Below, piece by piece: positions 33,110-41,551 of a stretch of 44,116 nt of DNA (positions are counted from its first letter, which is position 1; each line of letters starts with the position of its first letter). A program made the position numbers and the translations under genes. Origin of the DNA: an uncultured Chloroflexota bacterium (GTDB lineage: Bacteria > Chloroflexota > Chloroflexia > Chloroflexales > Roseiflexaceae); NCBI GenBank assembly GCA_937876225.1, contig CALFIC010000175.1, positions 1 through 44,116 on the forward strand. Reading direction: 5' to 3'. The notes beneath the pieces are model-generated. The model saw only the letters and a list, made by a program, of their open reading frames with translations, searched no databases and had not been told where the DNA came from.

Positions 33110-33130
33110 ACTCATCACACGCTGATGAGT
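33110..33130 (+). promoter_or_regulatory. Hairpin in the phosphofructokinase leader
   Basis: ACTCATCA-CACGC-TGATGAGT forms an 8-bp perfect stem with a 5-base loop, 24 bases before the Shine-Dalgarno GGAGG at 33154. It has no T tract. It could be an mRNA structure affecting translation or stability, or an operator. It is a sequence-level observation only. Confidence 0.35.
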
Positions 33131-33164
33131 TGGCGCATAGATGTTGAAATTATGGAGGTATGTT

Positions 33165-34322
33165 GTGCGTGTAGGAATTTTGACCGGTGGCGGTGACGTC
33201 CCGGGATTGAACCCCGCCATCAAAGCCGTCGTGAATCGCTGTGCCGAAGCCGGCATTGAGGTCATCGGCATCAAACGTGGCTGGGGTGGTTTGCTCAATT
33301 ACAACCTCGACGACCCCACCAACAACGAAGAGTGGGCTGCGCCGTTGACGCCATTACATGTGCGCACCATTGACCGTTACGGCGGTACCACGTTGCACAC
33401 GTCACGCACCAATCCCCAGCGTGTCAGCGAAAAGATGATGCCGGAGTTTTTGAAGGGGCGCTTCCCGTTCACCGGCCCCAAAAACACCGCTGACTGCACG
33501 CCGCACGTACTCAAGGTGCTCGAGCACCTCGGCATCGACACCCTCGTCCCCATCGGTGGCGACGATACGTTGTCGTATGCGGTACGCATGTACAAAGAAG
33601 GCGTACGCGTAATTGCCATCCCCAAAACGATGGACAACGACGTGTTTGGCACTGACTACTGCTTGGGCTTCTCGACGGCCATCACCCGGAGCGTTGAATT
33701 CATCAACGCCTTGCGCACGGCCACCGGCTCACACGAGCGGATTGCCGTAGTGGAATTGTTTGGGCGCAACTGTGGCGAAACGGCCTTGGTGGCTGGCTTC
33801 TTGGCTGACGCCGACCGTAGCATCATCGCCGAAGTACCATTCGACGTCGAGCGCTTGGCTCATCAATTGGTGGCTGACAAACGCCGCAACCCGTCGAATT
33901 ACTCCATCATGGTGATGTCCGAAGGTGCGACCATGCTTGATGGTCAAACCATGGAATACGGCGAAGAAGATGCCTACGGCCACAAGAAATTGGGTGGTAT
34001 CGGCCAAATCACCGGCGAGGCCATCAAAAAAATCACCGGCGTTGACATCGTCAACCAACAAGTGGGTTATTTGATGCGCTCTGGTGCCCCTGATGCCATC
34101 GACCGCATGGCGGGTTTTTCGTACGGCAACATGGCCGTCGATCAATTGCTCAAGGGTCATAGCGGTTTGATGGTGGCCATCCAAAATGGCGTATATACCA
34201 CCGTACCTGCGGACACCCCATTACAAGGGGTCAAGCGCGTCGACATCGATCAATTCTACGACCCCATCGCCTACCGCGCCAAGGTCAAGGAATTCATCGG
34301 CAAGCCGATGTTCTGGTACTAA
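33165..34322 (+). CDS. 6-phosphofructokinase, PPi-type by active-site residues
   Basis: A 385-residue phosphofructokinase phosphorylating fructose 6-phosphate in glycolysis. It has GILTGGGDVPGLNPAI at the N-terminus, PIGGDDTLSYA (residues 130-139) and PKTMDNDV (residues 153-160), with ELFGRNCGETALVAG further on. In classical ATP enzymes the third Gly of GGDG binds ATP and PGTIDND lacks Lys; here Asp134 and Lys154 match the PPi-dependent or mixed group. Assignment to pyrophosphate use is therefore likely but inferred. The GTG at 33165 follows GGAGG at 33154-33158 with six bases between. It is preceded by a terminator for the lyase and by a leader hairpin. Confidence 0.92.
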   Translation: MRVGILTGGGDVPGLNPAIKAVVNRCAEAGIEVIGIKRGWGGLLNYNLDDPTNNEEWAAPLTPLHVRTIDRYGGTTLHTSRTNPQRVSEKMMPEFLKGRFPFTGPKNTADCTPHVLKVLEHLGIDTLVPIGGDDTLSYAVRMYKEGVRVIAIPKTMDNDVFGTDYCLGFSTAITRSVEFINALRTATGSHERIAVVELFGRNCGETALVAGFLADADRSIIAEVPFDVERLAHQLVADKRRNPSNYSIMVMSEGATMLDGQTMEYGEEDAYGHKKLGGIGQITGEAIKKITGVDIVNQQVGYLMRSGAPDAIDRMAGFSYGNMAVDQLLKGHSGLMVAIQNGVYTTVPADTPLQGVKRVDIDQFYDPIAYRAKVKEFIGKPMFWY

Positions 34323-34332
34323 GAGCGACAGA

Positions 34333-34393
34333 GTACGGGCTTTTGGCAGGAGGATGTGCGATAATGCATGTCATCCACACCAAAAGCCCGTAC
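34333..34393. repeat. 14-bp perfect inverted repeat between phosphofructokinase and def
   Basis: GTACGGGCTTTTGG (34333-34346) and its exact complement (34380-34393) are separated by 33 bases, with a weaker GGATG/CATCC pairing inside. As RNA it would form a long stem-loop at the end of the phosphofructokinase message; an AGGAGG (34348-34353) lies within the loop. There is no T tract. TATAAT at 34397-34402 follows at once. Confidence 0.6.
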
Positions 34394-34412
34394 GCATATA
34401 ATGAGGCATCTG

Positions 34413-34955
34413 ATGGCTATTCGTCGTATTCTCGACATCGAAATTCCCGCGGATTTGGCGATATTGCGCGCCAACTGCACCCCCGTCGCCATGGACAAAC
34501 CGACCCTCGAGACCCTCGCAGCCGACATGATCGAAACCATGGACGCCGTCGATGGGGTGGGGCTCGCAGCCCCCCAAGTGGGCATCACGCAACGCCTCGT
34601 GGTTATCCGCATCCCCGTTCGGCACGAAAAACGCTCCGACGGGCACGTGGTCGAAATCGAGCCCGAGCAATTGTATGTAATGCTTGACCCGGTCATCACC
34701 CAACACGGTGAAGGCACCATCACCGGCTCCGAAGGATGCTTGAGTTTACCTGGGCGCTATGCGCCGGTCAAACGCTTTGCGTGGGTCACCTGTGAATACC
34801 GCGACCTCAAAGGGCGCAATCTGCGCATACGCCGCGCCACCGGCTTGCTGGCGCGCGCCATCCAACACGAAGTCGACCATCTCAACGGCGTCTTGTTTAC
34901 TGACCACGTCACCGACCCGAGTAGCATCGAAGATATGCGTGATGCACGGCGATGA
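34413..34955 (+). CDS. def: Peptide deformylase
   Basis: A 180-residue metalloenzyme removing the N-formyl group from nascent proteins. All three family motifs are present: GVGLAAPQVG (about residue 49), EGCLSLPGRYAP (about residue 108, Cys is a metal ligand) and QHEVDHLNGVLF (about residue 150, HExxH). The ATG at 34413 (MAIRRILDI) is chosen by alignment with known starts and GAGG seven bases upstream; ATG at 34401 or 34368 would extend into the inverted repeat. Its stop overlaps an upstream ATG of the next gene's frame (ATGA at 34952-34955). Confidence 0.94.
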   Translation: MAIRRILDIEIPADLAILRANCTPVAMDKPTLETLAADMIETMDAVDGVGLAAPQVGITQRLVVIRIPVRHEKRSDGHVVEIEPEQLYVMLDPVITQHGEGTITGSEGCLSLPGRYAPVKRFAWVTCEYRDLKGRNLRIRRATGLLARAIQHEVDHLNGVLFTDHVTDPSSIEDMRDARR

Positions 34956-35002
34956 GCTGGGTGCGCTATCGTATTCGGCATTTTTTGCAACAAAGAGGCT
35001 TT

Positions 35003-36067
35003 ATGACAACTACACCATTGCGCGTCGGCATCATCGGTTCAGGTATCGGGCGATCACATGCCGAAGGCTACGCCACCCAATCACGGGTGACCATCGCCGC
35101 CATTGCCGGACTCGATGAGCGCTCCAAAACATTGGCTGCGAGCTACGGCGCCCGTCATTATGGCGAATATGCCGAATTGCTGGCCCAACCCGACATCGAC
35201 GCCGTCAGTGTGTGTGTACCCAATGGTCTGCATGCTGAAGTGACGTTGGCGGCCTTGGCGGCTGGCAAACATGTGCTGGTCGAAAAACCGTTGGCTCGCA
35301 CCCCAGCCGAAGGCGAATCGATGTTGGCTGCCGCCAAAGCCGCCGGCAAGATTTTGATGATTAGCTTCAACCATCGCCAACGTAGCGACGTGCAATACAT
35401 CAAACAAATCATTGATAGTGGCCGCTTGGGGCGCATCTATTACGCCAAATCCTACTGGATGCGCCGTGCCGGCATCCCGGGCATCAATAGTTGGTTTGTC
35501 AACAAAAACATGGCTGGTGGCGGTCCGTTGATCGATTTGGGCGTGCACATGCTCGATATCGCTATGTATTTGATGGGTGAGCCGACGCCGGTCGCCGTCA
35601 ATGCCGCCACCTACGCCGAATTTGGGCCCCGTGGCCAAAAAGGGATGAACAGCATCCGTCAGACAATCGAAGGCAAATACGAAGTCGAAGACCTCGCCAC
35701 CGCCATGATCCGCCTCGACGGCGGCGCCACGCTCCAACTCGAAACGAGCTGGGCTAGCCATGGTCCCAACGGTGACGATTTTGGGATTATTTTGTACGGC
35801 AGCGAAGGTGGCGCCGAACTCAAAGTAGTCGATTACCACAACGTCAAAACCGTACGGATTTTTTATGATGAGGCCAACGGCACCCCGGTCGACCTCATTC
35901 CCAACATCAAGCCAGGTGGTGGGCATGTCGATGTCATTAAAAACTTCGTCGAAGCTATCCTCGATGGCGCACCCGCCATCCCCTCAGCCGAAGACGGCTT
36001 ACGCCGCACGCAGGTCATCGACGCCTGCTATCGCTCCAGCGCCGAAGGGCGCGAAATTCGCCTCTAG
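35003..36067 (+). CDS. Gfo/Idh/MocA family oxidoreductase
   Basis: A 354-residue NAD(P)-dependent dehydrogenase. It has LRVGIIGSGIGRSHAEGY (Rossmann), VEKPLARTPAEGESM with the catalytic Lys (about residue 95) and IDLGVHMLDIAMYLMG with the usual His/Asp. A Gly-rich loop NKNMAGGGPLID sits before that. The ATG at 35003 with AGAGG upstream starts just before the first strand. An ATG at 34952, overlapping the def stop, would add 17 residues and is an alternative. A strong hairpin terminator follows at 36082-36115. The sugar substrate is unknown; this is the third family member in the window. Confidence 0.87.
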   Translation: MTTTPLRVGIIGSGIGRSHAEGYATQSRVTIAAIAGLDERSKTLAASYGARHYGEYAELLAQPDIDAVSVCVPNGLHAEVTLAALAAGKHVLVEKPLARTPAEGESMLAAAKAAGKILMISFNHRQRSDVQYIKQIIDSGRLGRIYYAKSYWMRRAGIPGINSWFVNKNMAGGGPLIDLGVHMLDIAMYLMGEPTPVAVNAATYAEFGPRGQKGMNSIRQTIEGKYEVEDLATAMIRLDGGATLQLETSWASHGPNGDDFGIILYGSEGGAELKVVDYHNVKTVRIFYDEANGTPVDLIPNIKPGGGHVDVIKNFVEAILDGAPAIPSAEDGLRRTQVIDACYRSSAEGREIRL

Positions 36068-36081
36068 AACACCCTATGACC

Positions 36082-36115
36082 AATCCCCCCGGCTCAGCAG
36101 CGCCGGGGGGATTTT
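36082..36115. terminator. Bidirectional intrinsic terminator
   Basis: A 12-bp stem AATCCCCCCGGC / GCCGGGGGGATT with an eight-base loop is followed by T residues. It lies between the convergent Gfo/Idh gene and the STAND NTPase gene and can serve both. Confidence 0.9.
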
Positions 36116-36118
36116 GAT

Positions 36119-38575
36119 TTATGACGCCAACAACTGGCGGCGCATTATGGCAACTACTTCGTAGATATTTTGATTGGGCATAAACAAGCCGAGGTCACGT
36201 GGCACAATTTGGCTGTTATTGGTTGCAAAGGCAAAATATTGCTTGAGCATATTATCAAATGCACCACCACGGAAGATTTGGCGTTCGTGGCGTAATTGGT
36301 CGCAGATTTGCAGAAGCATGCGGGCATCATTGAAGCCCCCTTGGGCCAACAACACGCCACAATAGATATCAATGCTATACAACACATCTTTGAGGCCACC
36401 GATGCGCTCCAAGATTTGCACAGCTTCGCGCAAATTCACCACCGCCGCTGGTATTTTCATCTCCAACACATCGACGACGGCGAGCCGTAAATAGGATTGG
36501 GCTATTTCGGAGACTTGGTCGGATTCTTTGTAGGCATTGATGGCGTATTCGAGGTGTTGGCGGGCACTGGCAAAATCACCGATTGCCGTCAAAATCAAGC
36601 CGCGTGAGCGCATCACATCGCTGAGCCAGTTGGATGGCGTTAATTTGCGCAACAGATTCACGGCCAAGTTATTGTACTCGTGTGATTTGCGCAAATCATT
36701 AACATGAAAATAGCTGTACGACAGCCGGTGATAAGCCCACGCTTGCCATGCAAAGAGTTGTTGCTGGCGGAAATAATCGACGGCGGCGGTTAATTCGTCA
36801 CACAAAAAGACGAATTGGGTATCTTGGGCGCTGGTAATATCTTCTAATTCGATGAAGCACTGATCCACCATCACCCGGGCGCGTAAATATTGATTAGATT
36901 GGATCGCCTCGTTGGTGCGTACCTGGGTAAAGTAGGTCTTGGCGTAGTGCGTCAACCCACGTTCGCTATACAACGTGCCCATGACTAACTCGAGCTCGAC
37001 ACGCATACTATCGGCGTCAGGCAGCGCTGCTATGCACTGCTCGCCGAGCTGGATGGCTTGGGCAACTAAGCCGTGCCGGATAAATGCGTCGTGCCAAACA
37101 CAACAGAGGGTCGTGGCTTCTACGGGCATGGCAGCACTGATTAAGGCGTGTCCTACATAGATAATAATCGCCAAATCAGTGCGGTAGATTAGGCGTTGAT
37201 TGACATGTGGGGTGAGGGTCAAGGTGTCGCTGTCTTGGCACAACGCAGTGTAGACACACCGCAACATATCGACGACTTGCTCGTTGCTCAAGAGTGGCAG
37301 CAAGCGTTGGCGCACCACATTGGCAACCACATATACTGGTTCGTCGTTTTGGACTACCGTGACATAGCCCGCCGTCGTCAATTGTTGCAAATAGGGAGTG
37401 ACCGCAACCCCATCAACCCCAATTAATAGGGGACACACGGCCAGAATAAAGCTCTGGGTAAGTTGGATGGAGGCACACAGCATGAATTGCAACAGGATCT
37501 GGGACGGGGGATCGAGGTGGGTTAACGCTATTTGGATAATATCGTCGTGCAAATCAACATGGGCATCACGCGTAATACTGCCGGCCATCATTTTGATATA
37601 GAGTGGATTGCCTTGGGATTGGAGACAAATCTGGTGGATGTCTTGGTCGCGGATCTGCATCACCCCTAATTCCAAGCTACAGCGCCGTACCAGATGATAG
37701 GCAGGCGAGGTGTTGTCGCTATAGGCTAGAGGAGTGACCTCAATCAGCTGGGCAGTCAGTTCGGGGTAGTGCGTAAGAGTGAGTGGCGTGGTCAACACAA
37801 ACGTTATAGCCGGGAAGTGGGCGCCGAGGTATGCCACAAATTGCGGTAACGAAAAACTCGGTGAATCTTGGAAATCGTCGATGAATAGGCATGGCGCATG
37901 GTGCTTCACAAATGCTTCGATCCGATACAAAAGTGGCTCGTTGCCCATGGCACGAACCTGGAATACCGTGGCGAGTTGCTCGAGTAGCATCATAAACGTA
38001 GTGGTTTGGCGCATATCGATGTAATACGTCGGCTTGCCCGTGTGCACACTATAGCGGCGCAACACTTGGAGTGCCAGCGCCGTTTTGCCTACGCCGGCAG
38101 GACCAACCAAGATGCGGCTATAGTGGCGAAGCATACTTTCGTAGATGACTTCGGTGATTTCGTCGCGACCAATCAGCGTGTCGTTCCAGGTGATTTGATG
38201 GAAGCCATACGCCTTGAGAACCTGATTCCATTCGGCTTTGGGGAAGTAACGAGCGTAGTCTTGGATGACGTTGATGGGAATCCGGGCTGCGATAATCAAC
38301 GTAAACAACTCCGTTACGGTCATGATACGTTGATCTAAGCTAAATAGTACATTCAGCAATACCTGAAATACGGCAATCGGCGCGGTGGTATCACGGTCGG
38401 GGCGGGTCATAAACCAATCGTCGAATTTGGCACGGGTAACCGTCACCCCTTTGGCATTGAGTTGGTCAATGATATCGGGGACGGCGATTTTTTGTTTGCG
38501 CAAGCGCCCCACGACGATGCGCATCAAGTCATTAATCGTGACTTTATCAAATACATTTGTTGATATTAAATCCAT
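36119..38575 (-). CDS. STAND-type NTPase with C-terminal TPR-like repeats
   Basis: An 818-residue protein. Residues 1-90 are helical with a possible DNA-binding-like segment (TINDLMRIVVGRLRKQ, then AKGVTVTRAKFDDWF). An NB-ARC/AAA-like NTPase follows: GRDEI near residue 136, Walker A GPAGVGKTALAL (158-165) and Walker B CLFIDDFQD (229-237). A winged-helix region spans about 330-430, then several TPR-like helical pairs to the end (for example LRLAVVDVLEMKIPAAVVNLREAV). This order is that of MalT/LuxR-type and other STAND signal proteins, but without a C-terminal HTH. The ligand and output are unknown. The ATG at 38575 has GAGGAT upstream. Confidence 0.82.
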   Translation of the reverse strand: MDLISTNVFDKVTINDLMRIVVGRLRKQKIAVPDIIDQLNAKGVTVTRAKFDDWFMTRPDRDTTAPIAVFQVLLNVLFSLDQRIMTVTELFTLIIAARIPINVIQDYARYFPKAEWNQVLKAYGFHQITWNDTLIGRDEITEVIYESMLRHYSRILVGPAGVGKTALALQVLRRYSVHTGKPTYYIDMRQTTTFMMLLEQLATVFQVRAMGNEPLLYRIEAFVKHHAPCLFIDDFQDSPSFSLPQFVAYLGAHFPAITFVLTTPLTLTHYPELTAQLIEVTPLAYSDNTSPAYHLVRRCSLELGVMQIRDQDIHQICLQSQGNPLYIKMMAGSITRDAHVDLHDDIIQIALTHLDPPSQILLQFMLCASIQLTQSFILAVCPLLIGVDGVAVTPYLQQLTTAGYVTVVQNDEPVYVVANVVRQRLLPLLSNEQVVDMLRCVYTALCQDSDTLTLTPHVNQRLIYRTDLAIIIYVGHALISAAMPVEATTLCCVWHDAFIRHGLVAQAIQLGEQCIAALPDADSMRVELELVMGTLYSERGLTHYAKTYFTQVRTNEAIQSNQYLRARVMVDQCFIELEDITSAQDTQFVFLCDELTAAVDYFRQQQLFAWQAWAYHRLSYSYFHVNDLRKSHEYNNLAVNLLRKLTPSNWLSDVMRSRGLILTAIGDFASARQHLEYAINAYKESDQVSEIAQSYLRLAVVDVLEMKIPAAVVNLREAVQILERIGGLKDVLYSIDIYCGVLLAQGGFNDARMLLQICDQLRHERQIFRGGAFDNMLKQYFAFATNNSQIVPRDLGLFMPNQNIYEVVAIMRRQLLAS

Positions 38576-38915
38576 AGTATCCTCGGCAAAGCAATAGTGA
38601 TTGTTGCAACGAATTATGGAGATACGCACTGATTCTCTGTCTAGTATAACCAGTTACAACATCGAAATAACATCATATTTTCGTCGCAAAACGACGAATT
38701 CAACACAACCCGGCCACCGACGCGGCACGCCGCAGGGTGGTCACACGAAACCTGCGCAACCGAACAATTCTATCGCCTGCCAATTCACGGCCGCGCACGA
38801 CGTTTTTTGCACAAAATCAACAAAAAAACAAGCACTACAACAGATAAATCTCTGCCTCGCAAACCGTGATGAATATGGTATGCTAGCACTACTATGACAA
38901 GCAGTGGAGTTGGAT
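38576..38915. other. Intergenic region between STAND gene and ABC operon
   Basis: A 340-base gap with divergent genes on either side. It holds TGGTTATACT on the minus strand near 38643-38652 (possible STAND promoter), a hairpin TTCGTCG-CAAAA-CGACGAA near 38680-38698, an imperfect hairpin CCACC-GCGGC-AC-GCCGC-GGTGG (38714-38740) and the ABC promoter at 38876-38884. A 98-codon open frame at 38601-38897 has low-complexity composition and no motif and is not called. No RNA gene is recognised. Confidence 0.5.
38876..38884 (+). promoter_or_regulatory. Extended -10 promoter TGG-TATGCT for ABC operon
   Basis: TGG followed by TATGCT lies 32 bases before the ABC ATPase ATG at 38916. The same nine bases occur at the ridA promoter (16304-16312). 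There is no good -35 box. Confidence 0.5.
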
Positions 38916-40439
38916 ATGCCACCAGTACTCGAAGTGCGTAACCTCACCAAACGCTTCCCGGGGATTACCGCGACAGACGCCGTGAATTTCACCCTCGAAG
39001 CGGGTGAGATTCATGCGTTTCTGGGCGAAAACGGCGCCGGCAAATCGACCTTGATGAACATGTTGTACGGGCTCTATCGCCCCGACGAAGGTCAGATTTT
39101 GCTCAACGGCCAAGCCGTCCAGATCAATGGCGCCAACGACGCCATCAAACGGGGCTTGGGGATGGTGCATCAACATTTCATGTTGGTACCGACCTTGACC
39201 GTCACCGAAAACATCATCCTTGGCAACGAAGTGGTCAACGGACTCTTAATCGACATCGCCAGCGCCCAGCAACGCATCCGCACCTTGGCCCAAACCTTTG
39301 GGCTCGACATCCCCGTCGACGCCGTGGTCCATGACCTGCCCGTGGGCGTGCAACAGCGCGTCGAAATCGTCAAGGCGCTCTACCGCGGTGCCGACATCCT
39401 GATTCTCGACGAACCGACCGCCGTGCTCACCCCCCAAGAAGCCGACGATTTGTTTGTGGTCATCAAACGCCTCAAAGCCCAAGGCAAATCGATTATCTTT
39501 ATCAGCCACAAACTGCGTGAAGTACTAGCTCTCGCCGACCGCATTAGCGTGCTCCGACGTGGCAAATTGGTGGGCGACACCACCCCAGATCAAGCCGACG
39601 AAGCCAAGCTGGCCAGCATGATGGTGGGTCGTGATGTGGTGTTGCATATTGAAAAACGTCCCGCCACCCCCGGTGAAGTAGTGCTTGATATCAATCATTT
39701 GCAGGTGGCCGACGAGCGTGGCAACATCGCCGTCAGCGATGTGTCGCTCCAAATCCACCGTGGCGAAATCGTGGGCATCGCCGGTGTGCAAGGCAACGGT
39801 CAAACCGAGCTGGTCGCCGCCGTCACCGGCCTCATCCAACCGCTCCACGGCACGATTGTGGTAGCCGGCGCCGACATCACCGGCCAAGGCACCAATCGCG
39901 CCATCGATGCCGGTATGGGTCACATCCCCGAAGACCGCCAGCAACATGGGCTGGTGCTTAGCTATTCGATTGCAGACAACATGGTGCTGTCGACCTACGA
40001 CATCGCGCCCTTTGCCACGGGGCTCATCATCAACGAAGCACCGATTGCTGCGCAAGCCACCGCCCTCGTACAACGCTTCGATGTACGTACGGGCAGTATC
40101 GACGCCTTGGCCTCGACGTTGTCGGGGGGGAACCAACAAAAGGTGGTCGTGGCCCGCGAACTCGCCCGCCCCCTCAACCTGTTGGTGGCAGCCCAACCGA
40201 CCCGAGGCTTGGATGTGGGCTCGATTGAATTTATTCACAAAAGTATTGTGGCCGAACGGGACAACGGCACCGGCGTATTGTTGGTATCGGCAGAACTCGA
40301 CGAGATTTTGGCGTTGGCGGATCGCATCCTGGTGATGTATCGTGGCCAAATCATCGCCGAAGTACCAGGTGCCGGCGCCGACCGCAATCAGATTGGGCTT
40401 TTAATGGCCGGGATTACCAGTACAGGAGCACAGGCATGA
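38916..40439 (+). CDS. ABC transporter ATP-binding protein, nucleoside/sugar type (two domains)
   Basis: A 507-residue fused double ATPase. Domain 1 has Walker A GENGAGKSTLMN (about residue 40), a Q-loop at VHQHFML, LPVGVQQRVEIVKALYR in place of the signature motif, Walker B DILILDEPTAVLTP and the H-loop FISHKLRE. Domain 2 (from about residue 260) has GVQGNGQTELV, a degenerate Walker A, with LSGGNQQKVVVARELAR and Walker B LLVAAQPTRGLD. This is the YufO/NupO/RbsA-like architecture. It energises import of nucleosides or sugars with the two permeases. The ATG at 38916 follows GGAG; the alternative GTG at 38904 lies over it. It overlaps the first permease by ATGA. Confidence 0.92.
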   Translation: MPPVLEVRNLTKRFPGITATDAVNFTLEAGEIHAFLGENGAGKSTLMNMLYGLYRPDEGQILLNGQAVQINGANDAIKRGLGMVHQHFMLVPTLTVTENIILGNEVVNGLLIDIASAQQRIRTLAQTFGLDIPVDAVVHDLPVGVQQRVEIVKALYRGADILILDEPTAVLTPQEADDLFVVIKRLKAQGKSIIFISHKLREVLALADRISVLRRGKLVGDTTPDQADEAKLASMMVGRDVVLHIEKRPATPGEVVLDINHLQVADERGNIAVSDVSLQIHRGEIVGIAGVQGNGQTELVAAVTGLIQPLHGTIVVAGADITGQGTNRAIDAGMGHIPEDRQQHGLVLSYSIADNMVLSTYDIAPFATGLIINEAPIAAQATALVQRFDVRTGSIDALASTLSGGNQQKVVVARELARPLNLLVAAQPTRGLDVGSIEFIHKSIVAERDNGTGVLLVSAELDEILALADRILVMYRGQIIAEVPGAGADRNQIGLLMAGITSTGAQA

Positions 40440-41539
40440 GCACACCGCCACCAACACCCCCCACCAGTGGCTGGCGCACCTGGGGCGGGATTTTGTTAGT
40501 TCCCGTTTTGGCGATCTTTACCGCCCTCGTCATCGGCGCCATCATCATCGTCGCTACTGGCGCTGACGTCATTGCCGCCTACGGTGGCTTGTTTATGGGA
40601 GCCATCGGATCACCCCGCGCCATCGCCTATACCCTGGTCGAAGCCACACCCTATATTTTCGGTGGTCTGGCTGTCTTGATTGGCTTCCGCGCCGGCTTAT
40701 TCAATATCGGTGTCGAAGGCCAAATCGCCGTCGGCTCGATGTGTGCCGCCGTCGTCGGGGCCTTTGTCAGCTTGCCCCCTGGGTTGCACGCCGTCGTCGC
40801 CTTTATCGCCGGCGCCTTGGGTGGTGCATTGTGGGGCGCCATCCCCGGCTGGTTGCGGGCTCGCACCGGCGCGCACGAAGTTATCACCACCATCATGTTT
40901 AATTACATTGCGATTCGCAGTACCGATTACCTCATCAAGGTGCCCTTCCTCGACAAGGCATCATCGTCACAGCGCACGCCGTTTATTGCCGAAGGGGCGC
41001 AATTACCCTTTTTGTTTGGGCCCGATTACCGCCTGCATGTCGGCTTCCTCATCGCCATCGTCGCGGCTGTGGCCACGGCCTGGATCCTCAAGCGCACCAT
41101 TATCGGCTTCGAAATCCGCACCACCGGCGCCAACCCCGATGCCGCCCATTATGCCGGCATGAATGTGCCCCGCACGATTATTTTGACGATGGCGCTGAGT
41201 GGGTTAATGGCCGGCATGGCCGGCGCCTCACAAGTACTCGGGCTCGAACACAACCTCAAAGCCTCTTTTTCGGCCGGCTACGGCTTCGACAGTATTGCCA
41301 TCGCCTTGTTGGCCGCTAGTAATCCGCTGGGCGTCATCCCTGCAGCCATGTTTTGGGGGGCGTTGCGCAACGGCGCCGGCTTGATGCAGCTCAACAGCGG
41401 CATTTCGATTAACCTCATCAATATCGTGCAGGCCTTGGTAATTGCCTTTGTAGCCGCCGACCAAATCGTGCGCCAAATTTACCGCATCCGTAGCGCCCGG
41501 AGCGCCGGTATCACCCTGAGCCGGGGCTGGGGGCGCTAG
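40436..41539 (+). CDS. ABC transporter permease, nucleoside/sugar type
   Basis: A 367-residue inner-membrane permease with about nine hydrophobic segments. It shows AVLIGFRAGLFNIGVEGQIAVGSM (about residue 78) and GAHEVITTIMFNYIAIRSTDYLI (about residue 146), both characteristic of the BPD_transp_2 family and of NupP/YufP proteins, and TGANPDAAHYAGMNVPRTI in a cytoplasmic coupling loop. It works with the ATPase upstream (ATGA overlap) and the second permease 12 bases downstream. Confidence 0.92.
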   Translation: MSTPPPTPPTSGWRTWGGILLVPVLAIFTALVIGAIIIVATGADVIAAYGGLFMGAIGSPRAIAYTLVEATPYIFGGLAVLIGFRAGLFNIGVEGQIAVGSMCAAVVGAFVSLPPGLHAVVAFIAGALGGALWGAIPGWLRARTGAHEVITTIMFNYIAIRSTDYLIKVPFLDKASSSQRTPFIAEGAQLPFLFGPDYRLHVGFLIAIVAAVATAWILKRTIIGFEIRTTGANPDAAHYAGMNVPRTIILTMALSGLMAGMAGASQVLGLEHNLKASFSAGYGFDSIAIALLAASNPLGVIPAAMFWGALRNGAGLMQLNSGISINLINIVQALVIAFVAADQIVRQIYRIRSARSAGITLSRGWGR

Positions 41540-41551
41540 TAGCGAGGATAT

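Noticed and set aside
38601..38897. 98-codon plus-strand frame in the STAND/ABC intergenic region
   Set aside because: It has low-complexity composition, no motif, no convincing ribosome-binding site, and it covers the ABC promoter.
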